A stretch of DNA of 14,071 nucleotides from Azonexus sp. (GCA_030697085.1 JAUYQT010000419.1:1-14071); one strand, 5' to 3'. Shown: positions 6,640 through 13,855, counted from the stretch's first letter. The notes: generated from the sequence alone by a model not told the origin. Numbers and translations: made by a program.

Positions 6640-6677
6640 AAAAAAGCAAACAGCCCCGGCCGTGGCCGAGGCTGTTT
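6640..6677 (-). terminator. Rho-independent terminator after the copper receptor
   Basis: On the minus strand an 8-bp stem AAACAGCC/GGCTGTTT, extended by an inner CGGCC/GGCCG helix after one mismatch, is followed by GCTTTTTT. It lies 24 nt after the receptor stop and 24 nt before the regulator start. Read-through would be needed if the regulator has no promoter of its own. Confidence 0.88.
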
Positions 6678-6701
6678 GGGCTAAGACGACGAGCGCTTCG
6701 C

Positions 6702-8960
6702 TCAGAACTTCAGATTGAATCCGGCGTAGATCGAGCGGCCCATGCCGGGAACCGCGGTGCCCCAGCCAATCATCCCATCGGTCACCGCTGGATTGATCGA
6801 CATGGTTCTGCCTTGCCCGAGGTAGGCGCCACCCAGCGGCATGGCATAGGCTTTGTCGAACAGATTTTCGATTCCGAAATCGAGGCGCACCTGCTTCCAG
6901 GAGTAACTGGTGCGCAGATTGGTCAGGCTGTAGCCAGCCGTCTTGATCTCATTACGGACATCGGAAATATTTTCTTTCCCTTTGACCGCGAGCAGTTCGA
7001 TCGCATTATTCCAGCCCCCGGTTTGGTGGGTCAGGGTTGCCTTGGCGTTAAGCGGCATGATGTTGTAGAGATCATCACCGGTATCGCGATTCTTGCCCTT
7101 GGTGTAATTGATCAGACCTTTGACCCCAAATTCACCCAGACTGCTATTGGCCAGCGGCATGTGACCGGAGAGGTCAAGTCCATAGAGGCGTGCCGACTGA
7201 TTGGCATATTTGAGAACGTTGAATCTATTTGCAGCAAACGTACCTGCTTTGACCGCATCAATGTAATCAGTCACATGCGTGTAATACGGTGTGGCTTTCA
7301 AGCCCCAGCTACGGTCGGCGCCATGCCAGTCGAATGTGGCGCTCAGCGTGTGGGCTTTTTCCGGCTTGAGATCGAGGTTGCCAATATAGCCGTTGCCATC
7401 GCCGACAAAGTTGTTCATCACGGTAGCCATGGTCCAGGTCGACCAGGTGTAGCGCTCGTAAAGGTTCGGTGTACGAACCTTGCGGGCGAAGCCGAATTCG
7501 ATATCGCTGTTGGCATTTGCTGTGTAGCGCCCCAGCGCAGTGAGATCCCAATTATTGTCAGTGTGGGCGTGGTTGCGGGCATTGAAGGCATTGGCGTCGG
7601 CCAGTTGGTTGCCCATGGCGGTGGGGGCTGTGCTATAGCCCTGCGCGTTTCCGGCATTTGACTTCACTTGTTCGAAACGCACGCCCAACAGACTCATCCA
7701 CTGTGGGTTGAAGCGTGACTCAACTTCGCCAAACAGCGCAGCACGGTCACGCTGGCCATCCTTGATGTTGTCAAAAGTACCTGGCCACATGCCGCCACCG
7801 GAAGCAGGCCACCAGTCATTGAGCTGGTAGCTTTGATAGAGGCCGCCGACGCGGAGCAAATCGCGCTCGGAAAGGACAACATCGGCTTTCAGATTGAAGC
7901 CGGTAGTTTTGCTTGCCGAGTACATCGGCATGCCGGCTGCACAGGTGCTGCCGATCGGCGAGCAGGGCACGCCATTAATCCCGCTGTTGGAAAGGGCGCC
8001 ATACCAGAAGCGCTTGTCAGCCCCGAAATCCATAAAATGATCAATGTTTTCGTGATAGGCCCGTGCCTCCAGCTTGCCCCAGTCGAACTGGCCGAGATAG
8101 CGCAAATTGAAGCGTTTCTGGGTGTTGCCGAGCATGTCCATGCGCTGGTTCGGGTAAAGCTGCTCAGGTACTTCCTGATAGCCTAGCTTGGCTTCGACGA
8201 GATGATTGCCGCCTTTGATGGCGAAACCCAGCGTGTGAGTCTTTGTTTCAAAAGCACTTGAGCCGACTTCGTCGCGGCCCAGCGTATGGCCGGCCCGGCC
8301 GGTTGCATCATAGTTCTTGAAATTGCCGCCAGCCCTGTAGTTGTTGGCTTTGGCAAAACCGCCGGTGTAGGTGACATTGAAATTTTCGGTGGCTGCGCTG
8401 GCTGAGACATTGGCACCGACGGCCTTGTTGTTGCTGCGGTAGTAGCCACCGATTTCGCCTTTGGTGAGCAGGCTTTGGCCGGCGCTGGCAAATTCGGGCG
8501 CCAATGTTTCGGCAATGATCGTGCCGCCAATGCTGTCGCCACCGACGCTGACCGGCGTAATGCCGGCATAAACCTTGAGTTTGCCGATGCTGCCCGGGTT
8601 GAGATAGGAGAGCGGCGGATTCATGTGGTTGGGGCAGGAGGCAATCAGATCCATGCCGTCGACGGTGATGCGCAGGCGGTCGTCGGCCAGACCGTGAATG
8701 ACCGGCAGGCTGGAAACGGCGCCGGCGCCATAGAGGCTGACGCCAGGTACGTCCGCTAAAAGTTGGGCGGCATCACTGACATAAGCTCGTTGTCCGGCAA
8801 TCGCGTTCGCATTCAATGTGCCTGTGCTGTTCGGCAGAGCAGCTTCCCGCTGGGCGGTGACCTTGACGGCGTCCATGACCTGAGGACTGGCCTGGGCAAA
8901 GGCGGCCCCGGAAAAAGCGACGGCCATCGCGGCCACCAGTGGATGAATTCGATACCCCAT
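6702..8960 (-). CDS. oprC: TonB-dependent copper receptor, OprC/NosA family
   Basis: This 752-aa outer-membrane receptor has a signal peptide cleaved near FAQA-SP (residue 24), a plug domain (about 30-160) and a 22-strand-type barrel ending in aromatic Phe (GRSIYAGFNLKF). The copper ligands known from Pseudomonas OprC, arranged CxxxM and HxM, are both present: Cys109-x3-Met113 (SCPNHMNP) and His308-x-Met310 (IDHFMDFG). The plug segment VDGMDLIASCPNHMNPPLSY and the GKLKVYAGITPVSVGGDSIGG region are typical of this copper-receptor family, which includes NosA of denitrifying pseudomonads. It should import copper across the outer membrane with TonB energy. GGGAG precedes the ATG. The gene is monocistronic or leads the adjacent regulator, and it shares an operator motif with the downstream copper operon. 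Confidence 0.93.
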   Translation of the reverse strand: MGYRIHPLVAAMAVAFSGAAFAQASPQVMDAVKVTAQREAALPNSTGTLNANAIAGQRAYVSDAAQLLADVPGVSLYGAGAVSSLPVIHGLADDRLRITVDGMDLIASCPNHMNPPLSYLNPGSIGKLKVYAGITPVSVGGDSIGGTIIAETLAPEFASAGQSLLTKGEIGGYYRSNNKAVGANVSASAATENFNVTYTGGFAKANNYRAGGNFKNYDATGRAGHTLGRDEVGSSAFETKTHTLGFAIKGGNHLVEAKLGYQEVPEQLYPNQRMDMLGNTQKRFNLRYLGQFDWGKLEARAYHENIDHFMDFGADKRFWYGALSNSGINGVPCSPIGSTCAAGMPMYSASKTTGFNLKADVVLSERDLLRVGGLYQSYQLNDWWPASGGGMWPGTFDNIKDGQRDRAALFGEVESRFNPQWMSLLGVRFEQVKSNAGNAQGYSTAPTAMGNQLADANAFNARNHAHTDNNWDLTALGRYTANANSDIEFGFARKVRTPNLYERYTWSTWTMATVMNNFVGDGNGYIGNLDLKPEKAHTLSATFDWHGADRSWGLKATPYYTHVTDYIDAVKAGTFAANRFNVLKYANQSARLYGLDLSGHMPLANSSLGEFGVKGLINYTKGKNRDTGDDLYNIMPLNAKATLTHQTGGWNNAIELLAVKGKENISDVRNEIKTAGYSLTNLRTSYSWKQVRLDFGIENLFDKAYAMPLGGAYLGQGRTMSINPAVTDGMIGWGTAVPGMGRSIYAGFNLKF

Positions 8961-8976
8961 GAAACGCTCCCTTTTG

Positions 8977-9061
8977 TATTTGACTTATAAGTGGGCGCTA
9001 ATTTTCGGGTATTTGATCGTGGCTGTGAATGCGACAAATTGTCGCGCGACAATTTGTCTAG
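8977..9061 (-). promoter_or_regulatory. Copper-receptor promoter with doubled operator palindrome
   Basis: Positions 9033-9058 form a perfect 26-bp palindrome: arms GACAAATTGTC and GACAATTTGTC around GCGC. It contains TGCGACAAATTGTCGCG (9030-9046), nearly identical to the operon site at 5965-5981, and a second inverted copy centred at 9053. The inner TTGTC-GCGC-GACAA (9039-9052) has Crp/Fnr spacing. A TATAAG hexamer on the minus strand at 8989-8984 is a plausible -10, which puts the nearest site about 60 nt upstream of the start point, a class I position. Motifs are seen; start point and binding protein are inferred. Confidence 0.6.
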
Positions 9062-9090
9062 TGCTAAAGGACGGGTTCTGATGGAACTTT

Positions 9091-9116
9091 GCTGGCGGCA
9101 CCTGATCGCCGCCAGC
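9091..9116. repeat. Perfect 9-bp inverted repeat (hairpin) downstream of ptsI
   Basis: GCTGGCGGC and GCCGCCAGC are separated by 8 nt. The hairpin is GC-rich and stable, but neither strand follows it with a T-run, so it is not a classical rho-independent terminator. It is the only strong hairpin I see between ptsI and the receptor promoter and may slow or end ptsI transcription. Confidence 0.45.
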
Positions 9117-9243
9117 GGCTTGCCGAAATGCAGGCTTGGGCCGCGACGACGCGCATTGGCCAAGCTGATTTTTGCCCGGTTTTCGCGTTGACCGCAGGCA
9201 GCGATCGTTGCCAAGGCGACCACGCAGCGTTACGGCAGGCGCT

Positions 9244-10986
9244 TCAGGTGTTTAGTTTTTCCAGCGCTTCGCGCAATTTTGCCGGTTCTTCGAGGCGCAA
9301 CATGCGGCGTACCGTGGGGGTGATTTCCTCAACGTTGGCCTTGAGGACGCGGTTCTTTACTTTCAGGATCTGCGACGGATGCATCGAGAAAATGCGTAAG
9401 CCCATGCCGAGGAAAAGTCGGGTCAGTTTCGGGTCGCCGGCCATTTCACCGCAGACCGAGACGGGAATGCCCGCTTTTTCAGCACTCGATATCGAGTGGG
9501 CAAGCAGCATCAGTACGGCCGGGTGCAGCGGGTCATAAAGCGAGGCCACCTGTTCGTCCGAACGGTCAATCGCCAGCGTGTACTGGATCAAGTCGTTGGT
9601 GCCGATTGAGAGAAAGTTGAGGCGGCGCAGGAAAAGCCCAATGGCCAGCGCGGCAGCCGGAATCTCGATCATGCCGCCGACCGGAATATTTTCGTCGAAA
9701 GCAATTTTTTCGCCGCGTAGGCTGGATTTCGCTTGCTCCAGTGCGGCCAGCGTCTGGTCGATCTCGTGAGCATGCGCCAGCATCGGAAAGAGCATTTTGA
9801 TCGGGCCATATTTTGAGGCGCGCAGAATGGCTCTAAGCTGGATTTGAAAAGTGTGCGGCTCGGCCAGCGATAGCCGAATGGCGCGGCGACCGAGCGCCGG
9901 ATTGGTTTTTACCCGATCGCCGAGGCTGGCGTCGGGGTGTAGATCCTTGTCGTTGCCGAGGTCGAAGGTACGGATGGTGACCGGTCGGCCCGCCATGCCT
10001 TTGACCACTTTTTTATAGGCCTCGAATTGCTCTTTTTCGTCGGGCATGTCGCCACGATCAAGGAAAAGAAATTCGGTACGGAACAGGCCAATGCCGTCGG
10101 CACCCGCTTCAACCGCTTCCGGCACGTCGCCGGGGAGTTCGATATTGGCAAACAGTTGCACTTCAACGCCATCAATGGTCTGCCCCTTGGCAGTCTTCAA
10201 ACGCTTCAGTTTGGAATCTTCGAGCTCGATCTGATTCTTGCGTAGCTCGTATTCTTCCAGCACGCGCGGATCAGGGTTGACGATCACGACACCGCGCTGG
10301 CCATCGACAATAATCAACTCGCCATCGCGAATCAGCGAGCGGGCATTCTCCATGCCGACCACCGAGGGGATTGCCATGCTGCGGGCAAGAATCGCGGTAT
10401 GCGAGGTGGCGCCGCCGACATCGGTGATGAAGGAGGCAAAACGGTGTTCCTTGAAAGCAATCACATCCGCCGGTGAAAGGTCGTGGGCGACGACAATCAG
10501 CGTTTCTTCCTTGACGCCCTTGCCGGCCCGCATGACGGCCCGGCTCGGATGGCCGAGCAGTTCCTTGATGACGCGCTCAACAACCTGGACGACATCGAAT
10601 TTGCGCTCGCGCAGGTAAGCATCGTCAAACTGCTCAAACTGATGGACCAGATATTCCATCTGCTGGACCAGGGCCCATTCGGCATTGCAGCGCCGTTCGC
10701 GGATGATTTCACGCGGCTTGTCGACCAGTTCCGGGTCTTCGAGGAACATGGTGTGAATGTCGATAAAAGCAGCAAGCTCGGCCGGGGCGTGCTCGGTCGT
10801 CTCTTTCATTGCCACCAATTCATCCTTGACGACCTTGATCGCCGCCTCGAAACGGGCAATTTCCTTATCCACCATGCGCGGTGCGACGGTGAGGTGCGAC
10901 ACCTCGAGCGTCGCATGCGACATGAGCATGGCCCGCCCGATGGCGATGCCGCCCGAGACACCAAAACCATGCAGGGTAAAGCTCAT
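9244..10986 (-). CDS. ptsI: PTS enzyme I (phosphoenolpyruvate-protein phosphotransferase)
   Basis: This 580-aa cytoplasmic enzyme transfers phosphate from PEP to HPr. The phosphorylated histidine is His196 in GGATSHTAILARSMAIP. The PEP-binding region includes GIGLFRTEFLFLDR, and the catalytic cysteine is Cys512 in PVSVCGEMAGDP. Length and domain order (HPr-binding helical domain, swivelling His domain, C-terminal PEP barrel) match full-length enzyme I. It starts 6 nt after ptsH with GGGAG before the ATG. It belongs to a three-gene cluster without a sugar permease, so it probably works in a regulatory phosphorelay, as in many betaproteobacteria. Confidence 0.97.
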   Translation of the reverse strand: MSFTLHGFGVSGGIAIGRAMLMSHATLEVSHLTVAPRMVDKEIARFEAAIKVVKDELVAMKETTEHAPAELAAFIDIHTMFLEDPELVDKPREIIRERRCNAEWALVQQMEYLVHQFEQFDDAYLRERKFDVVQVVERVIKELLGHPSRAVMRAGKGVKEETLIVVAHDLSPADVIAFKEHRFASFITDVGGATSHTAILARSMAIPSVVGMENARSLIRDGELIIVDGQRGVVIVNPDPRVLEEYELRKNQIELEDSKLKRLKTAKGQTIDGVEVQLFANIELPGDVPEAVEAGADGIGLFRTEFLFLDRGDMPDEKEQFEAYKKVVKGMAGRPVTIRTFDLGNDKDLHPDASLGDRVKTNPALGRRAIRLSLAEPHTFQIQLRAILRASKYGPIKMLFPMLAHAHEIDQTLAALEQAKSSLRGEKIAFDENIPVGGMIEIPAAALAIGLFLRRLNFLSIGTNDLIQYTLAIDRSDEQVASLYDPLHPAVLMLLAHSISSAEKAGIPVSVCGEMAGDPKLTRLFLGMGLRIFSMHPSQILKVKNRVLKANVEEITPTVRRMLRLEEPAKLREALEKLNT

Positions 10987-10992
10987 TGCGGC

Positions 10993-11262
10993 TTACTCCC
11001 CTTCGCCGAAATAATCGGCAATCAACGCGACCAGCGCTTCCATCGCCTCGGCTTCGTCAGCGCCATCGGTCTCGATGCTCACCGTCGAACCCTTGCCGGC
11101 GGCCAACATCATCACCCCCATAATGCTCTTGGCGTTGATCCGGCGAGTCCCTTTGCTCATCCAGACCTCACATTTGAACTTGCCGGCAAGTTGCGTCAGC
11201 TTGGCTGAAGCTCGCGCATGCAGGCCGAGTTTGTTGATGATTTGGGTATCTTTGGTCAGCAT
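10993..11262 (-). CDS. ptsH: PTS phosphocarrier protein HPr
   Basis: This 89-aa protein has the phosphorylated His15 in NKLGLHARASAKLTQLA and the regulatory serine Ser46 in NAKSIMGVMMLAAGKG. Both are intact, so phosphorylation by enzyme I and, if the genome encodes it, by HPr kinase is possible. Length is normal for HPr. It begins 3 nt after the EIIA gene and ends 6 nt before ptsI, consistent with one transcript. It relays phosphate from enzyme I to the Man-type EIIA encoded upstream. Confidence 0.97.
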   Translation of the reverse strand: MLTKDTQIINKLGLHARASAKLTQLAGKFKCEVWMSKGTRRINAKSIMGVMMLAAGKGSTVSIETDGADEAEAMEALVALIADYFGEGE

Positions 11263-11265
11263 TTT

Positions 11266-11655
11266 TTAGTGGTCCTGCATGTTGATAACGCCATCCCGTC
11301 CGCCAGAAATGGCGCGGGTAAGCAAGACATCCATGCCTCTTTCGCGATAGGTCAAGGCGCGCAGCAGCATGGGTAAATTGACGCCGGCAATACCTTCAAT
11401 CCGGCCCGGCTCAAGCAGCTTTAAAGCAAGATTGGAGGGCGTGGCGCCAAAGACATCGGTCAATACCAGCACCCCTTTGCCATTGTCGACGAGTTGGAGC
11501 ATCTGATGGGCCAACGGGAGTAGATCCAGCGGGTCGTCCTGCGCTGCGACACCCAACTGATTAAGTTGTATCGGACGTTTGTTGAGCACGTGGCAGGCGT
11601 TTTGCACAAGCGCCTCGCCATAGCTGCCGTGGGTAATAAGGAGGATTCCAATCAT
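11266..11655 (-). CDS. PTS EIIA component, mannose (Man) family
   Basis: This 129-aa protein begins MIGILLITHGSYGEALVQNA, with His9 as the expected phosphorylation site. TDVFGATPSNLAL (about 66-78) is characteristic of the Man-family EIIA fold. There are no linked EIIB, EIIC or EIID genes in the window. The betaproteobacterial EIIA-HPr-EI cluster is regarded as regulatory rather than for sugar uptake. It is the first gene of the cluster. No clear Shine-Dalgarno is visible, and a TAGAAT hexamer on the minus strand (11668-11663) sits so close that the transcript could be nearly leaderless. Confidence 0.93.
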   Translation of the reverse strand: MIGILLITHGSYGEALVQNACHVLNKRPIQLNQLGVAAQDDPLDLLPLAHQMLQLVDNGKGVLVLTDVFGATPSNLALKLLEPGRIEGIAGVNLPMLLRALTYRERGMDVLLTRAISGGRDGVINMQDH

Positions 11656-11952
11656 GCGTCGGATTCTAACCCGAAGCGCAGCTGATCACTTGTGGCTGAG
11701 TTCGGCGCGCTTATTGCCATTCGAATTAAGGCAGATGGCTGGCTTGCTTGGTGCCAACAGGCCAGGAAGCGCTATTCTGCTTTTGACGCCGGCCGTGGAA
11801 GCGCGCTATCTGGCGACAAAATTGGCCGACCCATGCCGTTGTGCGTTCAGTGCCTGACAGAAGCTGTACCGATTGGAAATAGCGATACCTGTATCTGTGA
11901 TTATTTTCTCGTCCGGTAACAATGGCGCTATCGGAATAACGGGAATTATCAG
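11656..11952. other. Divergent intergenic region between the PTS cluster and norE
   Basis: No credible gene is visible in these 297 bp; open frames on both strands look random. It should hold divergent promoters. For the PTS cluster there is TAGAAT (11663-11668, minus). For norE there is the small inverted repeat GATAC-CT-GTATC (11884-11895) and a TGGCGACAAAATTGGCC stretch at 11811-11827 that only loosely resembles the copper-locus operator. No canonical FNR/DNR box is seen. Confidence 0.4.
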
Positions 11953-12573
11953 ATGACAACAGTCGCTATGACGAGCCCGGCGCTGCAAAATACGCCGCTG
12001 CTCAATCAAGAACAGAGCTTGGGCCGAATCCCGGGCAACAAAGGTATCTGGGTCGGGATTACCTGTGAATTCGTTGAGTTCCTGGTTTTGTTCATCGTCT
12101 ATTTTGTTGCCCGAGCGCATTTCCCGGCGGACTTTGAACAAGGCGCTAACAGCCTGTCGCGGTTCTACGGGACAATCATTACGCTACTGATGGTGACCAG
12201 CAGCTTTTTCATTGCCTGTTCGGTCGTGACCATGCGGGCGGGCTTGCGCCGTGCCTCCATTGCCTGGCTGGTAGCTGGGCTGCTGGTGGCGCTGGGCTAC
12301 CCGGTGGCCAAGCTCTTCGAGTTTCAGTGGAATCTGACCCATGGCATTACCGGGGAGTCGGGCATTTTTTTTACGGTTTACTACTACCTGACGCTCAATC
12401 ATCTCGTCCATGCGACCTGGGGCATCCTCGGTATTTTGTGGGTGTTGGTTCGTCATCTGGCGGGTGGCTATTCGTCTGACGAACACAGCGGTCTGGAGGC
12501 CCTGGCAAGCTATTGGCACGCCACCGACATTATCTGGCTGGTCATCTTTTCCCTCTTCTACGTGCTGGCTTAA
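11953..12573 (+). CDS. norE: NorE-like haem-copper oxidase subunit III family protein
   Basis: This 206-aa membrane protein has about five helices. Features of the cytochrome oxidase subunit III fold include GNKGIWVGITCEFVEFLVLF at the first helix, ALGYPVAKLFEFQWNLTHGI in the middle, LNHLVHATWGI, and YWHATDIIWLVIFSLFYVL at the C-terminus. Length is close to NorE rather than the longer CoxC, and the small NorF-like gene follows directly, which favours NorE. NorE is an accessory to nitric oxide reductase whose exact role is unsettled. The N-terminal 25 residues are a soluble extension. The Shine-Dalgarno is weak (GGGAA about 8 nt before ATG), and a second ATG at codon 6 is possible. No norCB is present in the window. 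Confidence 0.82.
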   Translation: MTTVAMTSPALQNTPLLNQEQSLGRIPGNKGIWVGITCEFVEFLVLFIVYFVARAHFPADFEQGANSLSRFYGTIITLLMVTSSFFIACSVVTMRAGLRRASIAWLVAGLLVALGYPVAKLFEFQWNLTHGITGESGIFFTVYYYLTLNHLVHATWGILGILWVLVRHLAGGYSSDEHSGLEALASYWHATDIIWLVIFSLFYVLA

Positions 12574-12575
12574 CC

Positions 12576-12884
12576 ATGAACACCGCAGAGCAAAAACTAT
12601 CTACCGAGCTGCTGCCACTCACCTACGCCTGGCTGACGCTGATTGCTTTAACCCTCGCCAGTCTGTTCCTTGGCCAATGGTTTTCTGCTGCGCCCTGGCT
12701 GCCGCCGCTGGTCGCCGCCATTATCTGGTTCAAGGGCGTCTTGGTGGCGCAACGCTTTATTGAGATTGGCCTGACGCACGCCTTCATTCGCAGAGTGGTC
12801 TATGGCTTTGTTGCCTTTACGCCCTTGACGTTGGTCGCCGTCACCTATTTCGGGGCGCAACTGGCCGGCTGGGCAAGTCTATAG
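12576..12884 (+). CDS. norF: NorF-like small membrane protein
   Basis: This 102-aa hydrophobic protein has about three helices (about 15-35, 38-58, 70-98). Its arrangement, including WFKGVLVAQRFIEIGLTHAF, fits the cytochrome oxidase subunit IV-like/NorF family found next to NorE. I start it at 12576, 2 nt after the norE stop, because the upstream in-frame extension only repeats norE sequence in another frame. Its final 6 nt overlap the end of a degraded gene on the other strand. It probably acts with NorE in nitric oxide reductase assembly or function. Confidence 0.75.
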   Translation: MNTAEQKLSTELLPLTYAWLTLIALTLASLFLGQWFSAAPWLPPLVAAIIWFKGVLVAQRFIEIGLTHAFIRRVVYGFVAFTPLTLVAVTYFGAQLAGWASL

Positions 12885-13043
12885 CTGGCGGGCGATCAGT
12901 TGGCCCAGGGTTGCCATCGCCGATTGCAGGCGTGGCGAATCGGGGTGGCCAAAATTGAGTCGCAGGTAATGCCTGAACTCGCGCTTGGCGGAAAAGATCA
13001 GGCCCGGCGCGATAAAGTCGCGGCAAGCGTGCCGTCGCTCAGT
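12879..13043 (-). pseudogene. C-terminal remnant of a MocR-type/PLP aminotransferase-fold regulator
   Basis: Reading the minus strand into a TAG at 12879-12881, the frame gives RDFIAPGLIFSAKREFRHYL followed by RLNFGHPDSPRLQSAMATLGQL. This matches the C-terminus of MocR/YdcR-type GntR regulators with a class I aminotransferase domain (the usual pattern is ..APG.lFSA...f...LRLN.GHP..prie.a...LG.L). Homology stops near 13020, an in-frame stop lies at 13044-13046, and no DNA-binding domain or PLP lysine is nearby. It is a truncated relic of about 48 residues, not a functional gene. Confidence 0.65.
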
Positions 13044-13127
13044 TCAGTCGATGCCGAAATCTACCATCGGCTGCATCCGGAGGCCTTCACGCCACCGGAA
13101 AGCCGCCGCTTACGGCATATCCTGCAA
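13014..13127 (+). pseudogene. Fragment of a NifM-like parvulin prolyl isomerase
   Basis: The plus-strand frame reads KVAASVPSLSSVDAEIYHRL followed by HPEAFTPPESRRLRHIL. This follows the linker and start of the parvulin domain in NifM-type peptidyl-prolyl isomerases (..lP.iS..Dv..yY..H.e.F..P....aHIL). The similarity begins where the MocR-like remnant on the other strand ends and stops after RHIL, with no catalytic domain behind it. It is probably a decayed relic at a rearrangement junction. NifM as the source is a guess from a short match; another parvulin is possible. Confidence 0.4.
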
Positions 13128-13450
13128 GGACGCGCAAAAAACCTGGATCAAAGCGCTTTTTGCTTGAATAACTTTCGGCAGCGTGAATTGAATTCAGTCA
13201 TCGCTAGCCCGTGGCGTAACCGGGCTATGCCTGCTCGAGACTGATTCTGGCGAGCTGACAAATGCATGTCGGAAACTTGTTTTTAGTTGCACTTGCTGAC
13301 ATTTGCGACATCAATTGCAACCATTTGTTGCTGCGAGTGAATTTCTGAAAATTAAGGCTATAACAGAAATGAAGAATCAATAAATACATGCCATGGTTTT
13401 TCAGGTTGAGTAGTTGGATCGAGTTACTTTTGTTTAACTGGGAGAAAGAA
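13128..13450. other. Non-coding stretch before the Met/Gly-rich protein
   Basis: No credible gene. It contains a 7-bp inverted repeat TAGCCCG/CGGGCTA (13205-13227) and then an AT-rich part from about 13255 with several GACA/TGTC and TTGC/GCAA elements. TATAAC at 13359-13364 could be a -10 for the downstream gene, but I see no convincing -35. Confidence 0.35.
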
Positions 13451-13789
13451 ATGACCAAGAACACAGTAAAAATCGTACTGAGCGCAGTCGCTCTGGGATT
13501 TATGACTTCTGGTGCTATAGCTGCCGATGAGACCGTTTATGGCAGTCAGATGATGACTAATCAGGAACGGATGGAACACCGTACAAAAATGAATGCCGCC
13601 AAAACGACCCAAGAGCGTGAGCAAGTTCGTCTGGAGCATCATGAGCAAATGCAGCTTAGGGCCAAGGAGCGTGGCGTTACGCTACCTGATACGCCACCGG
13701 CTCAAGGTGGTGGGGGTATGCGTCAAGATATGGGCCCCGGGGGCGGAATGGGCGCCGGTGGCGGCATGGGTGGTGGCCGAGGCCGCTGA
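13451..13789 (+). CDS. Small secreted Met/Gly-rich protein of unknown function
   Basis: This 112-aa protein is preceded by GGGAGAAAGAA, a good Shine-Dalgarno, which decides this ATG over one 21 codons upstream. Residues 1-24 form a signal peptide with a likely cut at AIA-ADE. The mature part has a charged helical region with QERMEHRTKMNAAKTTQERE and HHEQMQLRAKERGVTLPDTP. It ends in a flexible Gly/Met tail (residues 86-112, repeated GGGM). Nine methionines and three histidines in about 88 mature residues would allow metal binding. Proteins with this 'NQER...Y/HR.KM..AKT..ERE....H..QM..RAKERG.TLP' pattern occur in many betaproteobacteria without an assigned role. It is monocistronic. Confidence 0.8.
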   Translation: MTKNTVKIVLSAVALGFMTSGAIAADETVYGSQMMTNQERMEHRTKMNAAKTTQEREQVRLEHHEQMQLRAKERGVTLPDTPPAQGGGGMRQDMGPGGGMGAGGGMGGGRGR

Positions 13790-13855
13790 AAGTTGATGGG
13801 TAACAGCCGTTTGAGGGCGCGTATCCGTAGAAAACCGGTGTCGTTAGCAATGCCG

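Noticed and set aside
6561..7661. Plus-strand open frame of 366 codons antisense to the copper receptor
   Set aside because: The minus strand encodes a clear TonB receptor there; the plus frame shows no family features.
9013..9017. TTGAT as an FNR/DNR half-site near the receptor promoter
   Set aside because: No matching ATCAA half at the right spacing, so it is not a canonical FNR box.
11811..11827. Third copy of the copper-locus operator before norE
   Set aside because: Only GCGACAAAATTG resembles it; the spacing differs and the second half-site is lost.
12900..13244. Intact 114-codon plus-strand gene
   Set aside because: Its first third is the shadow of the MocR-like remnant and only about 38 codons look like a parvulin; no complete domain is present.
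13257..13270. NsrR-like half-site (AAATGCATG) upstream of the Met/Gly-rich gene
   Set aside because: Only one half-site is present; the partner at 1-bp spacing is missing.
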